The notes: generated by a model not told the origin, from the sequence alone. A DNA stretch of 64,000 nucleotides from an uncultured Caulobacterales bacterium (GCA_903837135.1 CAILTK010000035.1:1-64000), one strand, 5' to 3'. Counted from the stretch's first letter, positions 53,297-61,869 are shown. Program-made: numbers and translations.

Positions 53297-54250
53297 ATGA
53301 CCACGCCCAGCAACACCGTCACCACCCTGACCACGGTCGGGATCCGCGAGGATCTCGAGGACGTGATCTATCGCGTCGCGCCGGAGGAGACCCCCTTCAT
53401 CTCCAACATCGGCTCGGCCAAGGCGAACCAGACCTATCACGAGTGGCAGACCGAGACCCTTGCCACCCCTTCGGCCGCCAACGCTTCGCTGGAGGGCGAC
53501 GTCTTCTCCATCGGCGCCGGCAATTCGACCACCCGGCTCGGCAACTACTGCCAGATCTTCACCAAGGCCTACGGCGTGTCGCGCACCGACGAGGTGGTGA
53601 AGAAGGCCGGGCGCACCTCGGAACTGAACCGGCAGAAGGTGCTGAAGGGCATCGAAGCCAAGCGCGACGCGGAGATGCGCTTCATCGGCAACTACGCCTC
53701 GGGCGCCGAGTCGGGCGCGACGCCGCGCTATTCGGCCGGGGCGCTGGCCTTCCTGACCACCAACACCTCGGCGGGGGCAGGGGGCTCGAACGGCGGATTC
53801 GCGTCGGGGACCGTCTCGGCGGCCACCAACGGAACCTTGCGCGGCTTCACCGAAAGCCAGGTGAAGACGGTGCTGAGCGCGGCCTTCTCGTCCGGGGGCA
53901 AGCCGAGCCAGGCCTATATGGGGCCGACCTCCAAACAGGAGTTTTCGGCCTTCACCGGCATCGCCGCCCTGCGCAAGGAGACCAGCGGCGACAAGATGGC
54001 CAGTATCATCGGCGCCGCGGACGTCTACGTCTCCGACTTCGGCAATCTGACGCTGATCCCGCACCCCTACGGCCTGACCCGCGACTGCCTGATCATCGAT
54101 CCCAAGATGTGGGCGGTCGGCGTGCTCGACGGCTGGAAGTCCACCGAACTGGCGCAGACCTCCGACAGCACCCAGTACGCCCTGACCTTCGAAGCCTGCC
54201 TCGTGGCCCGCAACGAAAAGGCCTCGGGCGTGGTGCGGGACATTCAGTAG
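53297..54250 (+). CDS. Phage major capsid protein (SU10/DUF5309 type)
   Basis: A 317-residue major head protein. It begins with the family pattern I-R-E-D-L-E-D-V-I-Y-R-V-A-P-E-E-T-P-F-I-S-N-I-G and T-Y-H-E-W-Q-T-E-T-L, and has the conserved Y-M-G-P-T-S-K-Q-E-F and V-Y-V-S-D-F-G-N-L-T-L-I-P segments of DUF5309 capsid proteins found in SU10-like podoviruses. It should take the HK97 fold. It follows the scaffold gene by 15 bases. A long hairpin directly after the stop may set capsid mRNA levels. Confidence 0.9.
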   Translation: MTTPSNTVTTLTTVGIREDLEDVIYRVAPEETPFISNIGSAKANQTYHEWQTETLATPSAANASLEGDVFSIGAGNSTTRLGNYCQIFTKAYGVSRTDEVVKKAGRTSELNRQKVLKGIEAKRDAEMRFIGNYASGAESGATPRYSAGALAFLTTNTSAGAGGSNGGFASGTVSAATNGTLRGFTESQVKTVLSAAFSSGGKPSQAYMGPTSKQEFSAFTGIAALRKETSGDKMASIIGAADVYVSDFGNLTLIPHPYGLTRDCLIIDPKMWAVGVLDGWKSTELAQTSDSTQYALTFEACLVARNEKASGVVRDIQ

Positions 54251-54257
54251 CGGAAAA

Positions 54258-54292
54258 CTCTCTCCTCTCCCGGTCTCCGGGGGAGGAGAGAG
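54258..54292 (+). promoter_or_regulatory. Long RNA hairpin after the capsid gene
   Basis: CTCTCTCCTC-T-CCCGG, loop TCT, and CCGGG-G-GAGGAGAGAG pair over 16 positions with one G-T wobble. It begins eight bases after the capsid stop. No T-run follows, so it may be a leaky terminator or an mRNA-stabilising or processing site. Similar CTCC/GGAG hairpins also occur as dispersed intergenic repeats in Caulobacter-like genomes. Confidence 0.6.
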
Positions 54293-54364
54293 ATCCGCGT
54301 CCTCCTGCGTCGTTCCGGCGCTTTTTCGAGCGCCCCACGCATCTCTCGAAGCCAAGGATCCCCC

Positions 54365-54595
54365 ATGCCCAAATTCCTCCCCGACGATGCGCCTCAGCTG
54401 CCCGAACTGCCGGACGGGCAGGTGCTGGCGCGCGTGCTGCCGCTCGGCCACCAGAAGATCTTCACCGGGGTCACCGACCCCCTGGGCCACACGCCCGAGG
54501 ACAAGTTCCCGACCCATCCCCGGGGCGCGGTGATCGCCCTGCCGCGGGCGGTGGCCGAGGCGCAGGAGGCGCATGGCCGGGTGGAGATCCAGTGA
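54365..54595 (+). CDS. Small phage head-region protein
   Basis: A 76-residue protein, MPKFLPDDAPQLPELPDGQV at the start, with no signal peptide or membrane segment. It lies between the capsid and adaptor genes, where short-tailed phages keep head-decoration or completion genes. Its stop overlaps the next GTG start (GTGA). No family is recognised. Confidence 0.68.
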   Translation: MPKFLPDDAPQLPELPDGQVLARVLPLGHQKIFTGVTDPLGHTPEDKFPTHPRGAVIALPRAVAEAQEAHGRVEIQ

Positions 54596-54948
54596 GCGGG
54601 GCCTTCCAGCCCCTGTTCACCTCCGCCGCCGGCGTCACGCACGCCTGGCGCGAGGAGGCGGACGGCGCGGTGGTGTTCGCGGCCAGCCAGGACGTCGGCG
54701 CGATCCTCGAGGGCAACAAGCGGGCGCAGACCCACAACGACGGCTACAGTCCGAGCCGGGAGCTGGCCCGCGTGGCCTCGATTCCGCTGGTGGTGCTGTG
54801 CAAGTGGATGACGGAGGAGGGGTGGGACCCGTTCTCGCCCGATCCCGACTGCCAGAAGCGGCTCGCCCGCAAGCTCGACAGCGACGAGTACCGCCATCTG
54901 CGGACCTCGGCCCTGATCGTCGGCGACCATTGGCGCAAGGCGATCTGA
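54592..54948 (+). CDS. Small phage protein, conserved-looking
   Basis: A 118-residue protein starting at a GTG that overlaps the previous stop. It carries G-N-K-R-A-Q-T-H-N-D-G-Y-S-P-S-R-E-L-A-R-V-A-S-I-P-L-V-V-L and then E-E-G-W-D-P-F-S-P-D, a pattern I associate with conserved small proteins beside capsid and adaptor genes in podoviruses. The end (L-R-T-S-A-L-I-V-G-D-H) is a typical compact fold. Role unknown; head completion is possible. Confidence 0.72.
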   Translation: MSGAFQPLFTSAAGVTHAWREEADGAVVFAASQDVGAILEGNKRAQTHNDGYSPSRELARVASIPLVVLCKWMTEEGWDPFSPDPDCQKRLARKLDSDEYRHLRTSALIVGDHWRKAI

Positions 54949-54949
54949 C

Positions 54950-55555
54950 ATGGCGCTCGACGGCACCTACGCGGGGCTGACCGCCTCGATCCAGGCCTGG
55001 ATGAACCGGGCCGACCTGGCCGGCGAACCGATCGACGACGCGGTGACGCTGGGCGAGGCGCGGCTGAACCGGCTCCTGCGCCACCGGCTGATGCTGACCT
55101 CGGCGTCACTGGTCGCCTCGGGCGGCTCGCTCGGCTTGCCAGCCGACTTCCTGCAGGCGCTGACCGTCACCTTGGACACGGGCGCGCAGCTCGACGCCGT
55201 GACGCCGCAGGCGATGGCCGACGCCGTCGACCGCGGTGGGCCCGGGACCCCGCCGCCGCGGCTCTACACGGTGATCGGCCCTGACCTGCGGCTCCATCCG
55301 CCTCCGACCGCAGCGACCGCCGTGACCCTGACCTACTACGCCCACCTGCCGCCGGCGGCCGCGGCCGGCAACTGGCTGCTCAGCGGCTATCCCGATCTCT
55401 ACCTCTCGGCCGGGCTCTACGGCGCGCTGATCTACACCCAGGACGACCGGGCCGCGGCGTTCGACGCCCTGCTGCAGCGGCAGATCGCCGAGCTGAACCT
55501 GGCCCACGAGGGGCTCGGCGCCCGCCTGCAGCCCCACCCCACCACCGTCATCTAG
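54950..55555 (+). CDS. Phage adaptor (head-tail joining) protein
   Basis: A 201-residue protein that matches the phage adaptor group: an N-terminal helix pair (L-T-A-S-I-Q-A-W-M-N-R-A-D-L and L-G-E-A-R-L-N-R-L-L-R), then beta segments with L-P-A-D-F-L-Q-A-L-T-V and L-T-Y-Y-A-H-L-P-P, and a final helix. Adaptors bind under the portal ring and dock the tail. The start lies one base after the preceding stop. Confidence 0.8.
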   Translation: MALDGTYAGLTASIQAWMNRADLAGEPIDDAVTLGEARLNRLLRHRLMLTSASLVASGGSLGLPADFLQALTVTLDTGAQLDAVTPQAMADAVDRGGPGTPPPRLYTVIGPDLRLHPPPTAATAVTLTYYAHLPPAAAAGNWLLSGYPDLYLSAGLYGALIYTQDDRAAAFDALLQRQIAELNLAHEGLGARLQPHPTTVI

Positions 55556-55563
55556 GAAAGCCC

Positions 55564-55941
55564 ATGGCCGGACTGATCCACTTTCGCGCCAGCGACAATC
55601 TGAACAACACGCCGGTCTCGGCGGCCAATCCCCTGCCGACGGTGCTCGCCGGCGGCTCGGCCTCCAATCCCAACGGGAATCCCGCCGCGCCGTACACGGG
55701 CCAGCAGGCCCTGACCACGGCGGCGGCGGCCCTGCCCAACCGGGCGCTGGTCAACGGGATCGTGGTGCAGGCGCTCAGCAGCAACACCGGCACGGTCTAT
55801 GTGGGTCCCGCCGGGGTGACGAGCGCCACCGGCTACCCCCTGGCGCCCGGCCAGGCGGTCAGCTTCGGCGTCACCAACGCCAACTCCATCGCCATCCTGG
55901 GCCAGACCACGACCGACCTGGTCGCCTTCGCGGGGAGCTGA
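55564..55941 (+). CDS. Phage beta-rich structural protein
   Basis: A 125-residue protein made almost only of small and polar residues, with the pattern G-T-V-Y-V-G-P-A-G-V-T-S-A-T-G-Y-P-L-A-P-G-Q-A-V-S-F-G-V common in small phage head-fibre or decoration proteins. AGGAAAG precedes the ATG. It sits between the adaptor and the SGNH tail protein, so it is probably a virion surface component. No enzyme motif is present. Confidence 0.7.
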   Translation: MAGLIHFRASDNLNNTPVSAANPLPTVLAGGSASNPNGNPAAPYTGQQALTTAAAALPNRALVNGIVVQALSSNTGTVYVGPAGVTSATGYPLAPGQAVSFGVTNANSIAILGQTTTDLVAFAGS

Positions 55942-55944
55942 ACC

Positions 55945-57498
55945 ATGCGGCGGATGTTTCTGGCGCTCCTGGCGCTCCCCATGCTGCTGTGGCCGACCCT
56001 GTCCGCGGCGGCCATCCCGGCCATACCGCCGGCGGCGCCGGTCCCGCAACTGATCCTGAACGGCATCGTCTGGCTCGGCGACAGCCGCGTCGCCCGCGAA
56101 TACAACACCACCGGGGCGCCGACGCCGAAAGCGTGGAAATGGGACGGGACCTTCATGACGGTCGGGCACGCGCTGGCCGGCCAACGGCTGACCGACCTCG
56201 GCAACTTCGCCACCTCCGGATATCGTTCGGATCAGTACCTGACCTCGGCCAATATCGGCGCCGCGTTGGCGACACGCGCCAAATACGCGGCGATCTACGG
56301 CTGCTACAACGACATCATCCAGAACTATCCGACGGCCGCCACCAGCGGACAGCGATGCGCCTCCAATATCGAGTCGGCTTGTAATGCCTTCACCGCGCAG
56401 GGTCGCACCTGCATTATAATCCGGGAGCCTTGTGCCCTGCCGTGCGCAAGCGCCCAGATCGCGCAGATGATGATGGCTAACACATTATTTGACACGTATC
56501 GTAAGAATAGTCCGAGCGTACTTATTTACGATCAGCCCGGGTCGGTGCGCGACTACAATGTTAATAGCATGACCGCTTTTAAGCCTTGCTACGTCGCCGC
56601 AACATGCATCACTGCAACGGCCAACAGCCATGGAGGCCTTATTCTCGATGGAATGACTTCAACGAGCGGCATTTTGGCGGGCTATCTGGTCTCGGGGCCG
56701 TGCATCCAAGGCAATACCATTGTCAGCAGCGTGGCTTCAAACTCTGTCACGCTAAGTCAAGGGGCCGCCAACACCACATCAGCGTGCCCGGTGCTTTTCC
56801 AGTCGACCGAAGGTGGGGGTATCCATGAACTCAACCTAGGCGGATGGATGGACGGTGTCGCCTGGGCGGCGTTCGAATCCCAGCTAATCCCCAACCCTCC
56901 GCCGCGCAACATTGAGCCCTTCACCAACGCCGGGGGCCAAGCCAACCAGCAGCTCAGCAATCCGTTGTTCCTAATCACCGCTGGTGGCTCGGCTGCAACA
57001 GGCACTACCGGCGCGGTTCCTGCGAGTTGGGGCACGGCGCTTTCGAACGCAACCGCAGCTGTGTCCACATTCCCGCGACCAGACGGCTTTGGAAATAACT
57101 TTCAGATGGTTATCACGCCAAACGCCACACCCGCCTACGCGAAGCTTTACGAATCACTAACCGCAAGCAATTTCGCGCCTGGTGACAAAGTACAAGCGTC
57201 GTGCGAGGTAAATATAGCCGCTGGATCATCAAACTTAGTAGGCGTTGAGCTATATATACAGGTTTCAGTCGACGGGGCTGCCAGTTCTGAAATCGCCAGT
57301 GACGGATCTACGGATCCTGCCAAGGGTAGCATTTCGCAGACCGGATTCTCAATGGTGCGACAGACCGACCCGCAGGTAATACCCGCGGGAGCGATAGTCA
57401 CCAGCATCAGTATGAACGTGAGAATATGGTTCAGTGGAGCTTCGTCGACGAATACAACGGCGAATATAGGAAAGTGCGAGCTACACAAAGTGGTCTAA
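55945..57498 (+). CDS. SGNH/GDSL-type hydrolase, probable tail protein with signal peptide
   Basis: A 517-residue protein. It begins with an apparent signal peptide (MRRMFLALLALPMLLWPTLSAAA), rare for a virion protein. The SGNH hydrolase domain shows Ser47 in W-L-G-D-S-R, the block III Asn122 in Y-G-C-Y-N-D-I and a likely catalytic His294 in G-G-I-H-E-L. About 200 C-terminal residues form a beta-rich domain (F-Q-M-V-I-T-P-N-A-T-P-A-Y-A-K-L-Y, then S-M-N-V-R-I-W-F) like a carbohydrate-binding jelly roll. The C-terminal half is AT-richer than the front, suggesting a swapped receptor-binding domain. It may deacetylate surface polysaccharide, as a phage depolymerase or as a secreted host-modifying enzyme. 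Confidence 0.75.
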   Translation: MRRMFLALLALPMLLWPTLSAAAIPAIPPAAPVPQLILNGIVWLGDSRVAREYNTTGAPTPKAWKWDGTFMTVGHALAGQRLTDLGNFATSGYRSDQYLTSANIGAALATRAKYAAIYGCYNDIIQNYPTAATSGQRCASNIESACNAFTAQGRTCIIIREPCALPCASAQIAQMMMANTLFDTYRKNSPSVLIYDQPGSVRDYNVNSMTAFKPCYVAATCITATANSHGGLILDGMTSTSGILAGYLVSGPCIQGNTIVSSVASNSVTLSQGAANTTSACPVLFQSTEGGGIHELNLGGWMDGVAWAAFESQLIPNPPPRNIEPFTNAGGQANQQLSNPLFLITAGGSAATGTTGAVPASWGTALSNATAAVSTFPRPDGFGNNFQMVITPNATPAYAKLYESLTASNFAPGDKVQASCEVNIAAGSSNLVGVELYIQVSVDGAASSEIASDGSTDPAKGSISQTGFSMVRQTDPQVIPAGAIVTSISMNVRIWFSGASSTNTTANIGKCELHKVV

Positions 57499-57750
57499 GT
57501 TTCGTATCAATCTGTCGTCGAGATCTTGTCTGGCCGCGTCAGAAATCGATAAGGGTTTTAGTAAGGGGATTCTTTTACCGGCGCGCCCGTCCCACACGCC
57601 CAGCCGAACCCGGCCCGGCCCTGCAGCGGTCAAACGCCAAACTTAGCATATCTGCACTCTGCATGCGGGCAACGATAGTTTCGGCCCCTGGTGGCCGCCC
57701 CGCAGTTCGCCTCAGGCGCGGCGATTTCCCCCTCACACACAGGTCTTCCC
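57499..57750. other. Intergenic region before the tail-fibre gene
   Basis: About 250 bases between the SGNH protein and the collar fibre. No convincing gene is seen. The left part continues the AT-richer composition of the preceding gene. It may be the scar of a module exchange. Confidence 0.4.
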
Positions 57751-58671
57751 ATGCCCGACTCCACCACGCCCAACTATGGATGGACGCTGCCGACCAACAA
57801 TGCCGACGACGACACCTGGGGCAGTCTGCTCAACGCCAACTGGTCGGCGCTGGACAGCCAGCTCGCGGCGGTCATGCCCAAGGCGGGCGGGGCGTTTACC
57901 GGGGCGGTGTCCGGGACCACGGCGAGCTTTTCCGGCGCCGTGGTCGCCGGGACGTTTTCGGGGCCGCTGACGGGCAATGTGACGGGCGCCCTCGCCGGCA
58001 ACGCGGCCACCGCGTCGCTCCTGCAGACGGCGCGGACCCTGTCGTTCACCGGCGACGCCAGCGGCGCGATGAGTTTCGACGGCGGCTCCAGCCCGTCCGC
58101 CGTCCTCACCCTGGCGACGGTGAACCCGACCCCCGGCGTGTTCGGGTCGTCCGCGGCCGTGCCGGTGGTGACCCTGGACGGCAAGGGGCGGGTGATCGCG
58201 GCGTCCACCGCGCCTCTGGCGCCCGGCGCGCCCACCGGCGCGGTGGTGGCGTTCGTCGTGGCGAGCGCGCCGGCGGGCTGGCTCGAGTGCGACGGCTCCA
58301 GCCACGCCAACGCCGACTATCCCGCGCTCGGCGCCCTGCTCAATCCCGCCGGCCCGAGCTTCACCCTGCCGGACCTGCGCGGCCAATTCCTGCGCGGCTG
58401 GGACCACGGGCGGGGGCTCGATCCGGGGCGGAGCCTGCTGAGCGCGCAGGCCGACCAGCTGCAGGGGCACGTCCACCCGCTGAATGCGCCGAACGGCGTG
58501 CTGCCGGCGGGAACCACCGGCGAAGGCTTCACGGGCGTGACCGGCACCAACACCGCGACACCGGTGATGGCGAGCGGCGGCCCGGCCGGCGACGGAAGCA
58601 ACGGGACGCCGCGCACCGGCGCGGAGACGCGGCCGACCAACGTGGCCGTCCTCTACTGCGTCAAGACCTGA
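57751..58671 (+). CDS. Phage tail-collar fibre protein
   Basis: A 306-residue tail fibre. The N-terminus (N-Y-G-W-T-L-P-T-N-N-A-D-D-D-T-W-G) is a common virion-attachment start in short-tailed phages. The middle is Gly/Ala/Thr-rich repeats, and the end is a tail-collar domain with P-A-G-W-L-E-C-D-G and F-T-L-P-D-L-R-G-Q-F-L-R-G-W-D. The ATG at 57751 is preferred over an in-frame start at 57691. It probably contacts the host surface. Confidence 0.85.
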   Translation: MPDSTTPNYGWTLPTNNADDDTWGSLLNANWSALDSQLAAVMPKAGGAFTGAVSGTTASFSGAVVAGTFSGPLTGNVTGALAGNAATASLLQTARTLSFTGDASGAMSFDGGSSPSAVLTLATVNPTPGVFGSSAAVPVVTLDGKGRVIAASTAPLAPGAPTGAVVAFVVASAPAGWLECDGSSHANADYPALGALLNPAGPSFTLPDLRGQFLRGWDHGRGLDPGRSLLSAQADQLQGHVHPLNAPNGVLPAGTTGEGFTGVTGTNTATPVMASGGPAGDGSNGTPRTGAETRPTNVAVLYCVKT

Positions 58672-58684
58672 AGCGGCGGATCGA

Positions 58685-60148
58685 ATGGCGGACTCCCTGT
58701 TCGTGTCCCTGGCCCTGCCGCCGGGGCTCTATCGCAACGGCACCGACTATCAGGCGCGCGGCCGCTGGCGCGACGCCCAGCTGGTGCGCTGGTTCAACGG
58801 CGAGATGCGGCCCATGGGCGGCTGGCGGGCGCACTCGGTGGCCGGGGGCGCGGGCGCGGCGGGGGCCGGGATCGGCGGCGTGGCGCGCACCCTTTTGGCC
58901 TGGCGCGACAACAACAACTCGACCTGGGCGGCGCTCGGGACGGCCGACCGGCTCCACGTGATGTCGCGTTCCGGGGCCCTCAGCGACGTCACCCCCGCCG
59001 GCCTCTTGGCCGGGCGGGTCTCGGCGGTGAGCGGCGGGGGTTACGGCAGCGGAGCCTACGGCGCGGGCAGCTATGGCGGCCCGCGCGGCGACGTCTCCAC
59101 CGTCTCCGACGCCACGGTCTGGTCGCTCGACACCTGGGGTCCCTATCTGGTCGCGGTCTCCCCCGACGACCAGGTGCTCTACCAGTGGAATCTCAACCCC
59201 GCCGCGCCGGCGGCGCCGATCGCCGGCGCTCCGTCGGCCAAGGCGCTGGTGGTCAGCAACGAGCACTTCCTGTTCGCGCTCGGGGTCGGCGGGGACGAGC
59301 GGACCGTCGCCTGGCCCGACCAGTCGGACAACACCCTATGGACCGCCGACGCCACCAATTCGGCGGGGGCCTATACCCTGCCGTCGACCGGGCGGATCCT
59401 GTGCGGCCGGCGGCTGCCGCAAGGGACCGGGATCTGGACCGACAGCGAACTGTGGATCGCCCAGTATGTGGGGGGCGTGCTGCTCTACGGGTTCCAGAAA
59501 GCGGACTCCGGCTGCGGGGCCCTGTCGCGCAACGCGGTGGTCACGGCCGCGTCGCAGGCCTTCTGGATGGGGCAGAACGGCTTTTTCGCCTACAACGGCT
59601 TCGTCCGGCCGCTGCCGTGCAGCGTCCAGGATCAGGTTTATGCGCGGCTCGATGCGCGCCAGGCGTCGAAGATCTCCGCCATGCGGCTCTCGGCCTTCCG
59701 CGAGATCTGGTGGTTCTATCCGTCGATCGCGGCGGACGGCGTGTCGCCCGGCGAGTGCGACAGCTATGTGGCCTACAACTATCAGGAGGACACCTGGACC
59801 ATGGGGTCGCTGGCGCGCAGCTGCGGCGCGGACCAGGACGTGTTCGCCCACCCGCTGATGGGCGGGACCGACGGGGTGGTCTACGATCACGAGCTGGGGT
59901 TCGACTACGGCGGGGTCACGCCGTTCGCCGAGAGCGGGCCCTATGAGCTGCCGGGACCGATGGCGGGCGGCGCGCAGGTGTTCACCGCCACCCAGCTGAT
60001 CGCCGACGAGAAGAGCCGCGGCGACACCACCGTGAGCTTCTACAGCGCCCTCTATCCGAACACGGACGAAATAGTGTCGGGTCCCTATAGTCTGGGCGCG
60101 CGGCCGACCGACGTGCGCTTCACCGGCCGGCAGGTGCGGCTGAGGTGA
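58685..60148 (+). CDS. Large phage tail protein, propeller-like
   Basis: A 487-residue protein that starts L-P-P-G-L-Y-R-N-G-T-D-Y-Q-A-R-G-R-W and contains regularly spaced W/Y-rich strands (W-S-L-D-T-W-G-P-Y-L-V-A-V, then T-V-A-W-P-D-Q-S-D-N-T-L-W). This suits a beta-propeller or tail-nozzle fold, as found in podovirus tail-tube components. Related proteins are widespread in alphaproteobacterial prophages but have no firm function. Its stop overlaps the start of a 24-residue coupled frame. Confidence 0.75.
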   Translation: MADSLFVSLALPPGLYRNGTDYQARGRWRDAQLVRWFNGEMRPMGGWRAHSVAGGAGAAGAGIGGVARTLLAWRDNNNSTWAALGTADRLHVMSRSGALSDVTPAGLLAGRVSAVSGGGYGSGAYGAGSYGGPRGDVSTVSDATVWSLDTWGPYLVAVSPDDQVLYQWNLNPAAPAAPIAGAPSAKALVVSNEHFLFALGVGGDERTVAWPDQSDNTLWTADATNSAGAYTLPSTGRILCGRRLPQGTGIWTDSELWIAQYVGGVLLYGFQKADSGCGALSRNAVVTAASQAFWMGQNGFFAYNGFVRPLPCSVQDQVYARLDARQASKISAMRLSAFREIWWFYPSIAADGVSPGECDSYVAYNYQEDTWTMGSLARSCGADQDVFAHPLMGGTDGVVYDHELGFDYGGVTPFAESGPYELPGPMAGGAQVFTATQLIADEKSRGDTTVSFYSALYPNTDEIVSGPYSLGARPTDVRFTGRQVRLR

Positions 60149-60219
60149 CGGGCGCTCAGGCCGACGACTGGCGCTGGGGCGCGCCCCGTCTGATGGTGCA
60201 GCCGGCGGGGCGGCGTTGA
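60145..60219 (+). CDS. Coupled 24-residue microprotein gene
   Basis: A GTG overlapping the preceding stop (GTGA) opens a 24-codon frame whose own stop overlaps the next ATG (TGATG). The product is Trp- and Arg-containing (A-D-D-W-R-W-G-A-P-R-L-M-V-Q-P-A-G). Overlaps on both sides fill an otherwise empty 70-base gap exactly, which supports translation. It may be a virion peptide or only a coupling device. Confidence 0.5.
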   Translation: MTGAQADDWRWGAPRLMVQPAGRR

Positions 60220-60584
60220 TGTTCGAGGCGGACTGGACCCGCTGCGCGCCATGGATCGAGGCCGCGCTCGCGCATGCGCGCGGCACGCACCGGATCGGCG
60301 ACGTGAAGGCGATGGTGGAGGCGGGGAGGGCCCACTTTCACCCATTCGCGAACAGTGCGGTGGTGACCGAGTTCCTGGTCTATCCCCGGCTCAAGGCGCT
60401 GCACTTCTGGCTGTGCGGGGGCGACTTGCGCGAGCTGCTCGCCGTCGAGCCGCTGATCGCCGCCTGGGGGGCCGCGAACGGCTGCACCCGCTTCACCACC
60501 GCCGGGCGCGAGGGCTGGCGGCGGGCGCTGAAGGCCAAGGGCTACGCGCCGGCCTGGCATGTCTGCATGCGGGACCTGGGGTGA
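60219..60584 (+). CDS. Phage GNAT-like or conserved small protein
   Basis: A 121-residue protein (M-F-E-A-D-W-T-R-C at the start). It has the pattern F-L-V-Y-P-R-L-K-A-L-H-F-W-L-C-G-G-D-L-R-E-L, then a helix, then G-C-T-R-F-T-T-A-G-R-E-G-W-R-R-A-L-K-A-K-G-Y. The strand-helix-strand order and the R-x-G-W-x-R-x-L-K-x-x-G-Y ending recall the C-terminal half of acetyltransferases. Such proteins recur beside ejection proteins in podoviruses. The start overlaps the preceding microgene. Confidence 0.7.
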   Translation: MFEADWTRCAPWIEAALAHARGTHRIGDVKAMVEAGRAHFHPFANSAVVTEFLVYPRLKALHFWLCGGDLRELLAVEPLIAAWGAANGCTRFTTAGREGWRRALKAKGYAPAWHVCMRDLG

Positions 60585-60637
60585 AACCTCCGTCTCGGAA
60601 TGGGGCCCGAAAATCATCACATCCATCGGAGAGCATC

Positions 60638-61588
60638 ATGAGCAAGGGCGGATCGGACACCACGACCTCGCACCAGGACACCAGCACCCAGGCGCTGGAC
60701 CCGCAGCTCGCGGCGGCGCTGTATGGAAACCTGGGGTCCACCCAGGCGCTGGCGTCGGGCTATCAGCCCTACGGCGGTCAGCTGACCGCGCCGACCAATG
60801 CGGCGCAGCAGGCCTATTTCACAGGCCTGCAGAACCTGGCGACCTCGGGCGTCGGCGGATCGGCGCTGACCCAGGGGGCGAACACAGCGACGGCCGCCAG
60901 CACCTATACGCCGCAGACGATCACGGCGGGACAGCTCTCGAACACCAATCTGCAGCCGTACATGAACCCCTATACCCAGTCGGTCATCGACTCGACCCTG
61001 AACGACCTGAACCGGCAGACCCAGCAGCAGCTGCAGGGGAACGCCGCCTCGGCCACGGCGTCGGGCGCCTACAACGGCACGCGCCAGGGGGTGGAGGATT
61101 CGTTGACCAATCAGGCGGCGCAGCGGACGGCGGCCTCGACGCTCGCAGGCCTGAACAGCCAGAACTACACCCAGGCCCAGCAGGCGGCGCAATCAGACAT
61201 CGCCGGCAACCTCGCGGCGCAGCAGGCCAATGTGAACGCAGGCCTGGCGGGGCAGGGGCTGAACCTGTCGGCGGCGCAGGCGCTGGGCGGGCTCAGCAAC
61301 CAGCAGGTCGGTCAGGCGGAGGGGCTGAACAGCCTGCTCGGCGCGGCCGGTTATGGCCAGCAGCAGCAGGCGCAGGCGGTGGACACCGCCAACTACCAGG
61401 CCTGGCTGCAGAACCTGCAGAACCAGATGGGCCTGCAGGGGCTGACCAACCAGTCGCTGGGCCTGATTCCCAAGACCGGCACCACCACCTCGTCCGGGAC
61501 CGGGTCGCAGGACACCACGACCACGGGCTTCAACCTGGCGAGCCTGTTCATGCCTAAGGGGAGCAGCTTCCTGGGGATTTCCTCCTAG
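60638..61588 (+). CDS. Phage ejection/internal virion-type protein
   Basis: A 316-residue protein rich in Gln, Ala, Asn, Ser and Thr with no Cys. It starts M-S-K-G-G-S-D-T-T-T-S-H-Q-D-T and is mainly a long helical, Gln/Ala-rich stretch (about 130-270: Q-Q-L-Q-G-N-A-A-S-A-T-A, A-A-Q-Q-A-N-V-N-A-G). This composition is typical of podovirus DNA-ejection or internal proteins placed shortly before a virion lysozyme gene. GGAGAG precedes the ATG. Confidence 0.7.
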   Translation: MSKGGSDTTTSHQDTSTQALDPQLAAALYGNLGSTQALASGYQPYGGQLTAPTNAAQQAYFTGLQNLATSGVGGSALTQGANTATAASTYTPQTITAGQLSNTNLQPYMNPYTQSVIDSTLNDLNRQTQQQLQGNAASATASGAYNGTRQGVEDSLTNQAAQRTAASTLAGLNSQNYTQAQQAAQSDIAGNLAAQQANVNAGLAGQGLNLSAAQALGGLSNQQVGQAEGLNSLLGAAGYGQQQQAQAVDTANYQAWLQNLQNQMGLQGLTNQSLGLIPKTGTTTSSGTGSQDTTTTGFNLASLFMPKGSSFLGISS

Positions 61589-61692
61589 ATCCACTCCTCG
61601 TCCGCGTTCCTGTGGTGAAGCCGATGACGCGTCAGCGCCATTCAGGATTCGATACCGAGTTCACGCCCTTACCCTTCAGGAGTCTTTGAACC

Positions 61693-61869
61693 ATGAAGTA
61701 TCCCCCACGACGCGGCCGCGCCGCGCCGAACGCCATCGTGCGCCTGCCCACGGCGCCGCAAGCGCCGCGGTCGGCCAGCGTGCCACAGTTGACGCCGCGC
61801 GAGGCGGCGATGCTGCCCAAGGGGGCGCGCTTCGTCGGCCTGGACGGCCTTCCGCGGGTGCGCCGATGA
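61693..61869 (+). CDS. Small basic phage protein
   Basis: A 58-residue basic protein, MKYPPRRGRAAPNAIVRLPT at the start and L-T-P-R-E-A-A-M-L-P-K-G-A-R-F-V-G-L-D-G at the end. The closing pattern (P-x-G-x-R-F-x-x-x-D-G) is common in small phage proteins found before lysozyme or spike genes. AGGAG lies eleven bases before the ATG, and its stop overlaps the lysozyme start (ATGA), which supports translation. Function unknown. Confidence 0.68.
   Translation: MKYPPRRGRAAPNAIVRLPTAPQAPRSASVPQLTPREAAMLPKGARFVGLDGLPRVRR

Noticed and set aside
56868-56885. GTTCGAATCCC, which looks like a tRNA T-arm.
   Set aside because: It lies inside the SGNH hydrolase gene in frame, and no acceptor stem, D-arm or anticodon arm can be fitted around it.
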